Shown one piece after another: positions 17,268 through 26,676 of a DNA stretch of 64,000 bases. The notes beneath the pieces are model-generated. The model did no database searches. It was not told the DNA's origin and saw only the letters and a program-made list of their open reading frames with translations. The stretch comes from Pedobacter sandarakinus. GTDB lineage: Bacteria; Bacteroidota; Bacteroidia; Sphingobacteriales; Sphingobacteriaceae. Each line of letters starts with the position of its first letter. The first letter of the stretch is position 1. Position numbers and translations under genes: made by a program. Location: positions 62,001 to 126,000 of the forward strand of contig NZ_JAPIVG010000004.1 in assembly GCF_026240095.1 (NCBI RefSeq). The letters are read 5' to 3'.

Positions 17268-17432
17268 TTGAAAACGATTAAAAAAGAAAATTTTCCGACC
17301 AAGATCTGCCTGGTTTGCAATAGGCCTTTCAGCTGGCGTAAGAAATGGGCCAAAGTTTGGGAAGAGGTTAAATATTGCAGCGAAAAATGCAGAAACCAAA
17401 AACCTACCCAAGTCGATGCTTATCGTGAATAA
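17268..17432 (+). CDS. DUF2256 zinc-ribbon-like protein
   Basis: A 54-residue protein starting at TTG 17268, directly after an in-frame TAA at 17265-17267. It contains the complete DUF2256 pattern: [18 protein letters not shown] followed by [13 protein letters not shown]. The four cysteines (CLVC and CSEKC) look like a zinc site, and the invariant tryptophans and basic patch suggest nucleic-acid or protein binding. DUF2256 genes are commonly found beside, or fused to, cryptochrome/photolyase-like genes, and that is the case here. Function is unknown. Confidence 0.85.
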   Translation: MKTIKKENFPTKICLVCNRPFSWRKKWAKVWEEVKYCSEKCRNQKPTQVDAYRE

Positions 17433-17530
17433 CGTTTCTAGATAGTCGGTTAAAAGTAATAATGCGTAACAGGAAATAGACCTCACCCTGAATTAGTTAA
17501 TTTGCATCAAAATTAGTGGGAATTTTATAT

Positions 17531-17812
17531 ATGAATGATATTGAACTAAGTACAAGAGACATCGACCGGATCATTGAAATGGCATGGGAAGACCGTACCA
17601 CCTTCGACGCTATTAAAGTACAGTTTGGCTTAGGAGAAAAAGCTGTTATTGCACTAATGCGTAGGGAGATGAAAGCCAATAGTTTTAAGCTATGGCGAAC
17701 ACGTACCAAAGGCCGCTTTACAAAGCATGAAGCCCTAAGGACGTCTGAAGTTTCACGGTTTAAATGCTCACGTCAACGGGCAATCAGCAATAATAAAATC
17801 AGCAAAAGATAG
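17531..17812 (+). CDS. TIGR03643/DUF2805 family protein
   Basis: A 93-residue protein matching the TIGR03643 family: LSTRDIDRIIEMAWEDRTTF, then FGLGEKAVIALMRREM and FKLWRTRTKGR. The pattern looks like a compact helix-turn-helix with a basic tail, so DNA binding is possible. The ATG at 17531 fits the family start better than the upstream frame at 17516. It sits 3 nt upstream of the photolyase-like gene and 98 nt after DUF2256, a grouping that recurs in many bacteria. No biochemical role is known to me. Confidence 0.82.
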   Translation: MNDIELSTRDIDRIIEMAWEDRTTFDAIKVQFGLGEKAVIALMRREMKANSFKLWRTRTKGRFTKHEALRTSEVSRFKCSRQRAISNNKISKR

Positions 17813-17815
17813 CTT

Positions 17816-18961
17816 ATGCCATTTTCTCAAACAGGCAGTAGATCTCGGGAACTAACTTTTCCAACAGATTACGATCAAATTCTGGAACGAATAGAACGGA
17901 TTGATCCCGTTAGGTATATTAAAACCAGAAACTTTATTAATGGGGATGTTACATTTTTATCGCCCTATATATCTAGAGGCGTTATCACTGTAAAACAAGT
18001 GCAGGAATCAGTATTGAGTAGAGGATTTTCCGCGTTAGACATTGAACGGTTTTTACAGGAGCTTGCGTGGAGAGAATACTTTCAGCGTGTGTGGGAAGCA
18101 AAGGGCAACTTAATATTTGAAGACCTGAAGCAGCCGCAGCCAGGGGTGTTACACCATAACCAAGTTAGTGGAATTGAACAGGCAAATTCCGGAATTGAGG
18201 CCATTGACTTACAGATAAAACAACTTTACAAGTATGGATACATGCACAATCATATGCGTATGTATGTGGCCTCACTTACATGCAATACGGCTAAAGCCTA
18301 TTGGCTAAACCCATCCAAGTGGCTTTATTATCACCTACTGGATGGAGATTTAGCCAGCAATACTTGCAGTTGGCAATGGGTAGCAGGAGCCTTTTCTTCC
18401 AAGAAATATTATTTCAATCAAGAAAATGTTAATAAATACACAAACTCCAATCAGCAAAACACATTTTTAGATCATCCCTATGATGAACTACCAGAGCTGG
18501 ATGTGCCACCAACGCTAAAGGAAAACACAAGCCTTAAGCTTACAACCATTCTTCCTGCTCCCGAGAAACCAATCTTAAACGTAGAAAAACCGACGTTGAT
18601 ATATAACAGTTACAACCTTGATCCTGAATGGCGAAAACATGAAGATGTAAATCGGGTTCTGTTATTAGAGCCTAGCCACTTTAGCCAATATCCGGTAAGC
18701 AATCTTGTGATTGATTTCATTTTAAAATTAGCTTCAAATATCCCTCGCATACAAGTTTTCACCGGCGAAATCAGTGAATTGGCTTCACTAAATGATGGGA
18801 AAATGAGTGAAGGCTTTATTTCAAAGGCTCATCCAGCGTTTACATATTATCCTGGAACAAAAGATGCTTACGATTGGATATACCCCGACGTTTCAGGTTA
18901 TTACCCTTCATTTTTCAGCTTCTGGAAACAGTGTAAGAAACAATTAAAGCTAAAATCGTAA
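17816..18961 (+). CDS. Photolyase/cryptochrome-like FAD-binding protein lacking the N-terminal antenna domain
   Basis: A 381-residue flavoprotein candidate. Residues 40-210 contain the photolyase FAD-domain signatures in order: LSPYISRGVIT (49-58), FLQELAWREYF (79-89), GYMHNHMRMYVAS (141-153) and HLLDGDLASNTCSWQWVAG (173-191). The usual N-terminal antenna-binding Rossmann domain is absent. Instead, residues about 255-381 form an alpha/beta-looking C-terminal region (RVLLLEPSHFSQYPVS, RIQVFTGEI) that could be a permuted or substitute domain. It follows DUF2256 and TIGR03643 genes. Repair of DNA is not assured; a light-sensing or redox role is equally possible. Confidence 0.85.
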   Translation: MPFSQTGSRSRELTFPTDYDQILERIERIDPVRYIKTRNFINGDVTFLSPYISRGVITVKQVQESVLSRGFSALDIERFLQELAWREYFQRVWEAKGNLIFEDLKQPQPGVLHHNQVSGIEQANSGIEAIDLQIKQLYKYGYMHNHMRMYVASLTCNTAKAYWLNPSKWLYYHLLDGDLASNTCSWQWVAGAFSSKKYYFNQENVNKYTNSNQQNTFLDHPYDELPELDVPPTLKENTSLKLTTILPAPEKPILNVEKPTLIYNSYNLDPEWRKHEDVNRVLLLEPSHFSQYPVSNLVIDFILKLASNIPRIQVFTGEISELASLNDGKMSEGFISKAHPAFTYYPGTKDAYDWIYPDVSGYYPSFFSFWKQCKKQLKLKS

Positions 18962-18978
18962 CCTTCTTTTGGCAAGAT

Positions 18979-21144
18979 TTACCCCTTAGTTTTGATTCGA
19001 TCTTGTTCGCTTGCTTTGCTTCGCTCATCCAGTGATTTTAATTTTTTATTGCCGAAATTATAGTTTATCCCCATATATAGTCCCCTGCTCTCCCATTTTC
19101 TGGCACTATTTACATTTACGATGCCTAAAACAGCATGCTGCTGCCACCTTTGGGTATTAAAAATATCACGCATTGCAACATTCAAGGCAAGCCTATCTTT
19201 TAGAAGTGATTTTTTTATGGAGAAATCTACGCTATAAATGGCCTTGGTTCGGTAGATAGAAGATCGACTGGCAAAATTATACCAGCTGCTCAAACCAAAA
19301 TTCCAGCCGTTGCCTAGTCGCAATGTATTGCTTATATATCCGTTAAACCCCATTCCACCATTATTGATCATTGCTAACCCGTCGTACTTACTTAGGTCTG
19401 CCTTATAAAACTGGTAGTATGGCGTTGCAGAAAAGTAGCCAGACAATATTTTCGATAATTTGAATGGTGTACTTAAACTTAATTCAAGGTAGCTGCGCCG
19501 ACCGGCATTTATCGGAAGCTCCACCATTTGATCGCCGGTTTGTGTACGTATCACTTCAATTAGATCTCTGGTTGTGTTGAAGCCAAGTTTTAGTTGACTC
19601 TGGCCATTGAAAGTGTAGTCTAATTCAAGGTTTTGTGTAAATTGAGGCAATAGTAATGGATTACCCCTGGAAGCATAGTAATAGTCGGTTCGATAGAGGT
19701 AAGGGTTTTGATCTTGGAAAGATGGCCGATTTATTCTTTTACCATATGCCAAGCCCACACTCTGCTCCTCGTTAATTTGATATCGAACAAATAAAGTTGG
19801 AAAGAAATTTATATAAACGCTATCAGGCAAGCTGAAAATTGCATCAAGCTCATTCACAGAACGCCCGTTCATATCTGTAAGCTCAGCTCTTAAACCAACT
19901 TGAAGTTCAAATTTGCCGTATCTTTGCTGGAAATTTCCGTAGGCTGCAACTATCTTTTCCTGATAATTAAATTTATTAAAGCTTGCAATGCTACCTAATA
20001 TTTCATCATCGCTTAAAGCGTTTAATACATTCTTGGTTTTACTAGAAGCTAACTTAAATCCAGATTCAAATGAACCCTGTTTGGTTTTCCAATTGTAATC
20101 TGCTTTGACGGCAAACAAATTAATAATTGTTTTTGTATAGTTGATTCCACTTGTATTTAATCCACTGTTTAGGAAAATATTCTTAACCTCATTGTTTAAA
20201 CCAGAGCTATAGCGCATTAAATCCAGATCTATCGTTAGCTGATGGTCTTGTTTTTGAAGGTATTGATGATGGATATTTGCTGAATAGCGATTTTCAGTTA
20301 GGCTTGCTATGGTTTTAGTCAATAGTAAATCAGGATTATTTCCATAGATATTTGTGCTCGCATCAGAAGGAAAGTCATTCCATGTGCGCTGGTAGTTTAA
20401 AATAGCCCCAAACTTGTGTTTTTCATTTAAAGCATAATCTAGCCCCACACGTCCGAATGAGTTGCTATAGCCCTGTCTTTCAATTCCGCTTTGTTCTAAT
20501 GTGTTATTGTTCGCTAATCTAAAACTTTTTACAGCAGTATATTGCAAACTGTTATCAAGATTTGCATTCAGGAAGGCGTTAAATTTATTGTAGTTACTTG
20601 TGAGGTTTAAGGCCGCATCTTGCCTGTAATGTGTCATCTGCTGATAACCCAAGTTTACGTTTCCTTTAGTACCATTAATGGTCGATCTTTTGAAAACAAG
20701 GTTAATAATTCCTGCGTTCCCAGCAGCATCGTACTTAGCAGAGGGATTGGTAATGAGTTCAATCGCTTTTAGATTAGATCCAGACGTTCCTTTCAATAAC
20801 GCGGTAAGCTGTTGAGCATTTAGCGTTTGCATTCTGCCATCTAGTAATACCTGCACCCCACTCTTGCCACTAATCTTAACATTATCTTGCCCGTCTACCA
20901 TTACGCCTGGCATACGCCTGATTAAGGTTAAGGCATTAAGACCGGCGGCATCGCCAATGCTTTCAACATTTAATAATACCTTGTCAGTTTTCACCTGAAT
21001 AGCTGGCGTATTATTCTTGATGGTTACATCTTTCAACAGGTAGGTTTTAATACTATCCTTCAGGATTTTGCTACTATCAGTCTTTTGTGCCATTGCGGTT
21101 GTAGCCAATGCAGAGCAAATTAAAATGATTAAAGAGCGTTTCAT
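18979..21144 (-). CDS. TonB-dependent-receptor-like outer-membrane beta-barrel protein
   Basis: A 721-residue outer-membrane protein with a Sec signal peptide (cleavage after ATTAMAQ, residue 19). Residues 35-160 form a plug-like domain with the typical LIRRMPGVMVDGQDNVKISG and VLLDGRMQTLNAQQ segments. The remainder is a long beta-barrel with alternating aromatic strands. No carboxypeptidase-like repeat is present before the plug. It belongs to the outer-membrane beta-barrel family that resembles TonB receptors but usually lacks a SusD partner; none is nearby. The AraC-type regulator gene directly upstream on the same strand, 110 nt away, may control it. Substrate unknown. Confidence 0.85.
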   Translation of the reverse strand: MKRSLIILICSALATTAMAQKTDSSKILKDSIKTYLLKDVTIKNNTPAIQVKTDKVLLNVESIGDAAGLNALTLIRRMPGVMVDGQDNVKISGKSGVQVLLDGRMQTLNAQQLTALLKGTSGSNLKAIELITNPSAKYDAAGNAGIINLVFKRSTINGTKGNVNLGYQQMTHYRQDAALNLTSNYNKFNAFLNANLDNSLQYTAVKSFRLANNNTLEQSGIERQGYSNSFGRVGLDYALNEKHKFGAILNYQRTWNDFPSDASTNIYGNNPDLLLTKTIASLTENRYSANIHHQYLQKQDHQLTIDLDLMRYSSGLNNEVKNIFLNSGLNTSGINYTKTIINLFAVKADYNWKTKQGSFESGFKLASSKTKNVLNALSDDEILGSIASFNKFNYQEKIVAAYGNFQQRYGKFELQVGLRAELTDMNGRSVNELDAIFSLPDSVYINFFPTLFVRYQINEEQSVGLAYGKRINRPSFQDQNPYLYRTDYYYASRGNPLLLPQFTQNLELDYTFNGQSQLKLGFNTTRDLIEVIRTQTGDQMVELPINAGRRSYLELSLSTPFKLSKILSGYFSATPYYQFYKADLSKYDGLAMINNGGMGFNGYISNTLRLGNGWNFGLSSWYNFASRSSIYRTKAIYSVDFSIKKSLLKDRLALNVAMRDIFNTQRWQQHAVLGIVNVNSARKWESRGLYMGINYNFGNKKLKSLDERSKASEQDRIKTKG

Positions 21145-21254
21145 ATGCTGTTTTTTCCAACGAAATTCTCCTTTTAAACATAGCCTATCGCTTCACATTA
21201 TAATCTGAAGCCTAAATAATACGTCTCAAATTATGATATGATACCCTACAATTT

Positions 21255-22448
21255 CTAAAGATACTCCTTTGGGTTTTTTCCAGTAAATTTTTTGAAACTC
21301 CGATTGAAGGTTGCCTTAGAATTAAAACCGGCATCGAATGCTATTGCCAGTAACGTTTGGTTTTTAAACTCAGGAAGAGCCAATCTTCTGATTACCGCAT
21401 TTACACGATATTGATTAATAAAATCATTAAAGTTAAGGCCAAACTGCTGATTAACGGCCTTACTTAAGATAACTGCATTTGTATTTAGCTTTCTGGCTAC
21501 TTCTGTTAATGTAAGGTCCGAACGTTCGAATAACAACTCATCTTCCATTAAGGTGATCAATCCATTCTTTATGAGCATCATCTTTTCGCTTGTTTTTTTG
21601 CTGTCTTCGCTCACCAAGCTGATGGATTGTTCTTTGATTTCTTCTTTCACTTCAACTGTTTCAAAGGGCTCAAGCATTTGAGGGTTGAACTGAATTTTGT
21701 ACAGTGGCAGGTAAACTGCTTGGTAAGCGTTAATAGCAATGTAATACACTACAATAGCAAAGCCACAGAAATAATACCACGGCCCAAAGTATCTCAAGCG
21801 TGTAAAGAAATCGAAGTTGGATAATAAAGTCTCAATTAAAGGCATTAAGCTAATCATCGCGAAGGTATAAAGGAAGGTCCTTAGCCATTTCATACTTGCT
21901 TGATCTGCAAAAGATGTAGCAATTACAGCATATTTCTTGTATTGATGATAGTACCTAATGGCAAGAAACAAATAGAAAAAAACACTGCCGATAGATAAAT
22001 ATTTGTACCATGATGCAAAATCAGGATCCTCATATTCATTGGTAAGGTTGTATCGATCAAAAACGAAAAAATCGATTAGTCCAGTACCGGTAGCATATAC
22101 AAAATATAAGATTCCAGGCAGAAGATGCAGCATCTTAATACCTGTTATTCTAAATTCATAATTAAATATCGAGATGATGTAAAAATACAGTACCGGGCCT
22201 ATGAACAGGCTATGTACAAAAGGTACGAAGAATAAGATATCGCGATAGGGTTGGTTATCATACCAGCCTGCAAAGCCAACCATGTAAGGTACAATTAGCA
22301 TTGCGGCAACCAGCAAAAAGAAGCCCATTAATTTATCTGCGTATTGACCCTGTTTGATGCCACGTTTAAAAAAAAGGAAGCAATAGACCAGGATATGGAA
22401 GAAAAAAATGAGAAGTACGCTACTTTGAAAGCTAAATTGGAAAAGCAT
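21255..22448 (-). CDS. Membrane-anchored AraC-family transcriptional regulator
   Basis: A 397-residue protein with about seven hydrophobic segments in residues 1-230 and an AraC-type double HTH in the last 100 residues. Within the HTH, LTLTEVARKLNTNAVILSKA and ANAGFNSKATFNRSFKKFTG-like sequence (here AFDAGFNSKATFNRSF) are clear, and it ends in NPKEYL. Such 7TM-HTH regulators in Bacteroidota sense an extracellular or membrane signal directly. It is upstream of the beta-barrel receptor gene and divergent from the flavin reductase gene, so both are candidate targets. The signal is unknown. Confidence 0.87.
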   Translation of the reverse strand: MLFQFSFQSSVLLIFFFHILVYCFLFFKRGIKQGQYADKLMGFFLLVAAMLIVPYMVGFAGWYDNQPYRDILFFVPFVHSLFIGPVLYFYIISIFNYEFRITGIKMLHLLPGILYFVYATGTGLIDFFVFDRYNLTNEYEDPDFASWYKYLSIGSVFFYLFLAIRYYHQYKKYAVIATSFADQASMKWLRTFLYTFAMISLMPLIETLLSNFDFFTRLRYFGPWYYFCGFAIVVYYIAINAYQAVYLPLYKIQFNPQMLEPFETVEVKEEIKEQSISLVSEDSKKTSEKMMLIKNGLITLMEDELLFERSDLTLTEVARKLNTNAVILSKAVNQQFGLNFNDFINQYRVNAVIRRLALPEFKNQTLLAIAFDAGFNSKATFNRSFKKFTGKNPKEYL

Positions 22449-22558
22449 ATCCTAAAATAAGTAAAATTTTGGCTTCGCTAAAATAGATTGATAATTCATT
22501 TATGTACTTTTACCTTTCTAATTAGTATATAAATACACTTATAATTCAAGGATTAATT

Positions 22559-23212
22559 ATGATTGACATAACCAATGCCATCATCGGCCAAATGGAAAAG
22601 AGATACCGGGCAACATTGATTAATTCATTGCCCGGATTTAAATGCCTGCAGTTAATTGGAACCTCTAGCGATAATGGCCACAGTAACCTGGGTCTTTTCA
22701 ATTCAATCTTTCATTTGGGTGCTTCGCCAGCACTTCTTGGTGTCATCTTCAGACCGCAGTCTACCGACCATGACACCTTAACTAACATCAAGCGAACCGG
22801 GATATACACGCTTAACAACGTAACGCAATCTTTTGTAGACAAAGCTCATCAAACCAGCGCCAGGTACGAAAGTGGTTTTTCTGAGTTTGTGGAATGTGGG
22901 TTAACAGAATATTACATCCCCGATTTCGAAGCGCCATTTGTGGCCGAATCGAGTGTGAAAATCGGCCTGTCAGTAAAAGAGATTATTCCTATAAAAGCGA
23001 ATGACACCACCATGGTTATTGGAGAAATTGTGCGGATCCAGCTAAATGAGGATTTAGTAGCGGCCGACGGATTTGTTGATCATCACCTGGCAGGAACAAT
23101 AACCGTTGCGGGATTAGATAGCTACTATGCCACAACACCTATTGCAAGATTTAGCTACGCAAAGCCAGACCGACCATTAACGCAAATTTCAAAAGGGAAA
23201 GGAAATATTTAA
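22559..23212 (+). CDS. Flavin reductase-like FMN-binding split-barrel protein
   Basis: A 217-residue protein of the flavin reductase split-barrel fold. The segment SNLGLFNSIFHLGASPALLG (about 41-60) is the typical FMN-contact region, and TLTNIKRTGIYTLN follows as in the family. Members either reduce flavin for a partner monooxygenase or act as FMN-linked oxidoreductases; no partner is encoded nearby. It is divergent from the AraC regulator with a 110-nt intergenic region. Start could also be the internal methionine at residue 12. Confidence 0.82.
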   Translation: MIDITNAIIGQMEKRYRATLINSLPGFKCLQLIGTSSDNGHSNLGLFNSIFHLGASPALLGVIFRPQSTDHDTLTNIKRTGIYTLNNVTQSFVDKAHQTSARYESGFSEFVECGLTEYYIPDFEAPFVAESSVKIGLSVKEIIPIKANDTTMVIGEIVRIQLNEDLVAADGFVDHHLAGTITVAGLDSYYATTPIARFSYAKPDRPLTQISKGKGNI

Positions 23213-23629
23213 GAGCGTTGAAAATGAAGTGTCTTGAAGCTAATTATTTCCTTAATGGTTTTATTTAAGATCGCTACAAACTACATAACATAAAACCTGT
23301 TAAAGCAACGGTAGCATTTATAACGCTTTATAGCAATAAAGGGTAAAATTGTTTTAAAAAGAAAGCCTCTTGGCACCCTACTCGTTTCGCTATTTTTGCA
23401 TTTTGGGCAAGCGGGGCATGTGGTAACTAATTTAGACGATTCCTTTAATTTCATAATAAAGAGATAGTTTTATTGGCAACGAAAGTAAATCATTTTTCAT
23501 CAAGATAAGAATGCGGTATCTACAGAACAAGTGGTTTAATCTACTTTTACCGGCATTTTGGCAACCCTAAGTTAATAAATTCCTGAAACATTTAAGGATA
23601 TTGGTTTCAAACACGCAAAAATAATATCG
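23213..23629. other. Gene-free stretch of about 417 nt
   Basis: Between the flavin reductase and PAP2 genes I see no credible gene. A promoter-like pair (TTG at 23370-23372 and TATTTTTG at 23391-23398, 18 nt apart, plus strand) occurs but leads into no ORF longer than a few codons. It could drive a small RNA or be chance in AT-rich sequence. Confidence 0.3.
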
Positions 23630-24418
23630 TCAAAATCTCATTGATAAAAACAAGCCGTTTAATGATTGTGCATGGTATGGCATAAATGTCACATTTTTGG
23701 CGGCCTTGTTATGAAATAACTGCCTTACATAAGGGTAAACAAGGTAAGCTATTTTCGTAGAAGCGATTCCGAAACCTGCTCCTGCTATTACATCACTCAG
23801 CCAATGCTTGTTGTTATACATTCTGAGTGCACCGGTAGATGTGGCAACGAAATAGCCTGCATAACTAATAAATGGGCTAACGTTTTTATATTCCTGATGG
23901 AGAAATTCTGCAGCCATGAAAGCCGATGCCGTGTGGCCGGATGGAAATGAGTTCGTGCCGCTATCATCTGGCCTGTTGCGCCCGGCAGCCTGTTTTACAA
24001 TGTGCGTAGATATACCCATCACAATTGCTGAAGTAGCATAGAGGATTGATGAGTCAAAGATATTGTGTTCCCCTTTTAAACCGGATAATTGTAACGCATA
24101 CACGGCAACTGCCGGACTAAATTGTAAATAATCGTCAACATGTGCAGCAAAGAGTGGATGATCTTCTTGTAATTCGGCCTTGGTACTTAAATCTAACTCC
24201 TTTGCAAAACCTTTATTGGATAGGGCAAAAAAACCATAGCCAATAAATACAGTTGGTATCACAAATGAAGCAACACCAAATTTCCGAGATTTGACAAATT
24301 CATCTTGAAGTTGGCTATTGCTATCAATTGGAGTCGAATTTATTAGCTCCTGCCGTTGTGCATAACCATTTGTAAAGATAAGGTTGATGGCAACTATGAA
24401 AATAAGCGATTTACGCAT
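23630..24418 (-). CDS. PAP2-family membrane-associated phosphatase
   Basis: A 262-residue protein with a signal peptide (NGYAQ near residue 20) and a type-2 phosphatidic-acid phosphatase domain. The three catalytic motifs are present: KQAAGRNRP (KX6RP), SFPSGHTAS (PSGH) and RMYNNKHWLSDV (an SRX5HX3D variant with M in place of S-type residue context). The histidines in the second and third motifs are the nucleophile and its partner. Family members dephosphorylate lipid phosphates such as undecaprenyl pyrophosphate, or lipid A. Periplasmic active site is expected. No obvious operon partner. Confidence 0.85.
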   Translation of the reverse strand: MRKSLIFIVAINLIFTNGYAQRQELINSTPIDSNSQLQDEFVKSRKFGVASFVIPTVFIGYGFFALSNKGFAKELDLSTKAELQEDHPLFAAHVDDYLQFSPAVAVYALQLSGLKGEHNIFDSSILYATSAIVMGISTHIVKQAAGRNRPDDSGTNSFPSGHTASAFMAAEFLHQEYKNVSPFISYAGYFVATSTGALRMYNNKHWLSDVIAGAGFGIASTKIAYLVYPYVRQLFHNKAAKNVTFMPYHAQSLNGLFLSMRF

Positions 24419-24597
24419 GACGAATGGTTTTAGGATGAATCCAAGAAAAGGTACTTTCGAAGTTAAACCATAAATATGGAGGAATCTTGAAGTTAAGAAA
24501 AGCAGAATGCCATTTAATTATGGTGATAACTGTTTAAAGTCATTTCGAAAATTCAGAAACAAAATAATGCCTAACTTCGCAGCTTAAAAGTAGGATA

Positions 24598-25851
24598 ATG
24601 AAGTTGTGGTTTCCATACAAGCAGATGCAAAACATGGAGGTTCCTCTCGAGGTGGATTCGGGCAGGGGTGTTTACCTCAATTTATCCGATGGAAGATCCC
24701 TCATCGATGGAATTTCATCATGGTGGGCAGTGATACATGGCTATAGTCATCCAGAAATCAATGCGGCACTTAAGCAACAGGTTGACCAGGTTGCTCACCT
24801 GATGTTAGGCGGCCTATCTCACAAACCAGCTACTGCGTTAGCGGATAAACTTTGCGAGATAACTCCAATAGGATTAAACCACGTATTTTTTTCTGATAGC
24901 GGATCGGTTGGTGTTGAGGTAGCTTTGAAAATGGCGATCCAATTCTGGAAAAACATAGGCAAAGTTGGAAAAACAAAAATCGTTTCTTTAAAAAATGGAT
25001 ACCATGGCGATACATTTAAAGCAATGGAAGCCAGCGATGACTCTGATTTTACCAGTGCATTTGAGACGGTGTTACACCGTGGGTTTTTAGTTCAGCCACC
25101 AGATGGAGGATATTATGCCCATGAAAAATTAGTTGAAATTGCAGTAAATGAGGTGTTAGCTTTATTTACAAAACATGCAAATGAAATTGCATGCTTCATT
25201 TTGGAACCGATTATTCAGTGCGCAGGTGGAATGATTATCTATTCGCCCGAATATCTTCGTGCCATCAAAAAGCTATGTGAAAAATATGAGGTTTTATTGA
25301 TTTTCGATGAAGTGGCAACAGGATTTGGCAGAACAGGTAAGCTGTTTGCAGCCGAGCATGCAGGCGTTAGTCCAGACATTATGGTTGTTGGAAAAGCGTT
25401 GACAGCCGGCTACCTAGGGCATGCGGCTACACTGGCGAACACAATGGTTTATAACGGTTTCTTGGGACGAAATTATGAAACAGCATTAATGCATGGACCA
25501 ACATTTATGGCCAATCCACTGGCGTGCACCGTTGCCTTGAAAAGTATCGAGTTGATCCAAAAGCATGGTTACATTTCTAAAATAGCGGAAATCGAAAAAA
25601 TTATTGTTGAAGAATTTAAAAAAATAACATCACCATTTATTAAGGATACGAGGGTAATTGGTGCGATTGGGGCAATAGAGATGGTAAATGCAGAAGTACT
25701 AATTGGTTTTAATAACTATGCAGCCGAACAAGGTGTATGGCTACGGCCAATAGGCAAAATTCTCTATTTAATGCCTCCATACGTTATCGAAAAGAATGAG
25801 CTTTTGCAGGTAATTGGTGTAATGAACCAATGGATTAAACACTTAAAATAG
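24598..25851 (+). CDS. bioA: Adenosylmethionine-8-amino-7-oxononanoate aminotransferase
   Basis: A PLP-dependent class III aminotransferase of 417 residues that makes 7,8-diaminopelargonic acid in biotin synthesis using SAM as amino donor. The family-specific DGISSWWAVIHGYSHP (about 37-52), HLMLGGLSHKPA and FFSDSGSVGVEVALKMA segments are present. The PLP lysine lies in MVVGKALTAGYLG near residue 262, preceded by LIFDEVATGFGRTG. It stands alone here; bioF, bioD and bioB are not in the window. Its end is convergent with a small secreted protein gene. Confidence 0.93.
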   Translation: MKLWFPYKQMQNMEVPLEVDSGRGVYLNLSDGRSLIDGISSWWAVIHGYSHPEINAALKQQVDQVAHLMLGGLSHKPATALADKLCEITPIGLNHVFFSDSGSVGVEVALKMAIQFWKNIGKVGKTKIVSLKNGYHGDTFKAMEASDDSDFTSAFETVLHRGFLVQPPDGGYYAHEKLVEIAVNEVLALFTKHANEIACFILEPIIQCAGGMIIYSPEYLRAIKKLCEKYEVLLIFDEVATGFGRTGKLFAAEHAGVSPDIMVVGKALTAGYLGHAATLANTMVYNGFLGRNYETALMHGPTFMANPLACTVALKSIELIQKHGYISKIAEIEKIIVEEFKKITSPFIKDTRVIGAIGAIEMVNAEVLIGFNNYAAEQGVWLRPIGKILYLMPPYVIEKNELLQVIGVMNQWIKHLK

Positions 25852-25862
25852 TGAAGTTAATG

Positions 25863-26303
25863 CTATAATAAGTTTATAATGCTATGGTAAGTTTTGTCAG
25901 ACTGAATGTCAATATCGTAACCAGAAACTTTCAGATCGAACTTAACTTTGTGAACTTTGTTTTCGGCAAGATTTAATCCATCATAAGGAATGAATAGAAA
26001 AGTTTGCGCTTCTTCACCTTGCTTTACTTCCTTAATATCAGTGGTATGCGCCACATCTTCGCAACAAAAAAGTTTGCTGAATTGCTTAAGTTCAACACCG
26101 TTTTCCATGTAAAAACTGGCATAAACAACTATGTCGGTATTTTTACGCTTATCTAGGCTAATTTTAGGAAAGATCTTAAGTCCCTTAACATTATTTTGGC
26201 TGGCATTGTATACCACCTTTGCTTCGATTGATGGCTGCACCGATTGTGCGTTAACCTGGGTAAATCCCAAAACGATTAATACTAAAAAAAACGATAGTCT
26301 CAT
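25863..26303 (-). CDS. Secreted hypothetical protein
   Basis: A 146-residue protein with a signal peptide (LGFTQVNAQ) and a predicted all-beta mature part. I do not recognise the family. The mature domain has alternating hydrophobic strands, including KIFPKISLD and NKVHKVKFDLKVSGYDIDI, resembling immunoglobulin-like or C2-like periplasmic folds. Two adjacent cysteines (LFCCED) could coordinate metal or be oxidised. The ATG at 26303 is preceded by a purine-rich AAAGGA, unlike most starts here; a longer start would use TTG at 26324. Confidence 0.65.
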   Translation of the reverse strand: MRLSFFLVLIVLGFTQVNAQSVQPSIEAKVVYNASQNNVKGLKIFPKISLDKRKNTDIVVYASFYMENGVELKQFSKLFCCEDVAHTTDIKEVKQGEEAQTFLFIPYDGLNLAENKVHKVKFDLKVSGYDIDIQSDKTYHSIINLL

Positions 26304-26676
26304 ATATATCCTTTTAACATTCAAAAGTAATCATGAAGTTGATTTAGTTTATCGCTCAATTGCAAAATGATCGAAAGTTGTAAAGCAACATTTACACATT
26401 TACACAACATTGGTTCACCAAAAAGGTTTTAAAAAAAGCAAAAATATTTTATCAATACGATAGTGCTTCTCGTTTACAAAATATTCTATCACAAAACAAA
26501 ATAAACAACACTACTACAAACAACTGTTTTACAGGTATTTAAAGATTAAAAGCAAATTTTAGTTGTCTAATCCACCATTAAATATTTGTTTGTTTTTAAT
26601 CTGTTTTTTTTATAGTTTAGTTTACATGATTTCATTTTAATCGTTAAGGTCATTCCCATCAATCTAAGTTCTCGCT
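26304..26676. other. AT-rich intergenic region of about 370 nt
   Basis: This divergent region between the secreted hypothetical gene and the TPR histidine kinase holds no ORF that I trust. It includes a short tandem of the word TTTACACA near 26393-26408 and poly-A/T runs, but no recognisable operator, RNA gene or clear -33/-7 promoter. Confidence 0.3.

Noticed and set aside
23370..23398. Promoter-like pair in the gene-free stretch after the flavin reductase gene
   Set aside because: It leads to no ORF and no structured RNA that I can see; kept only as a note in the intergenic entry.
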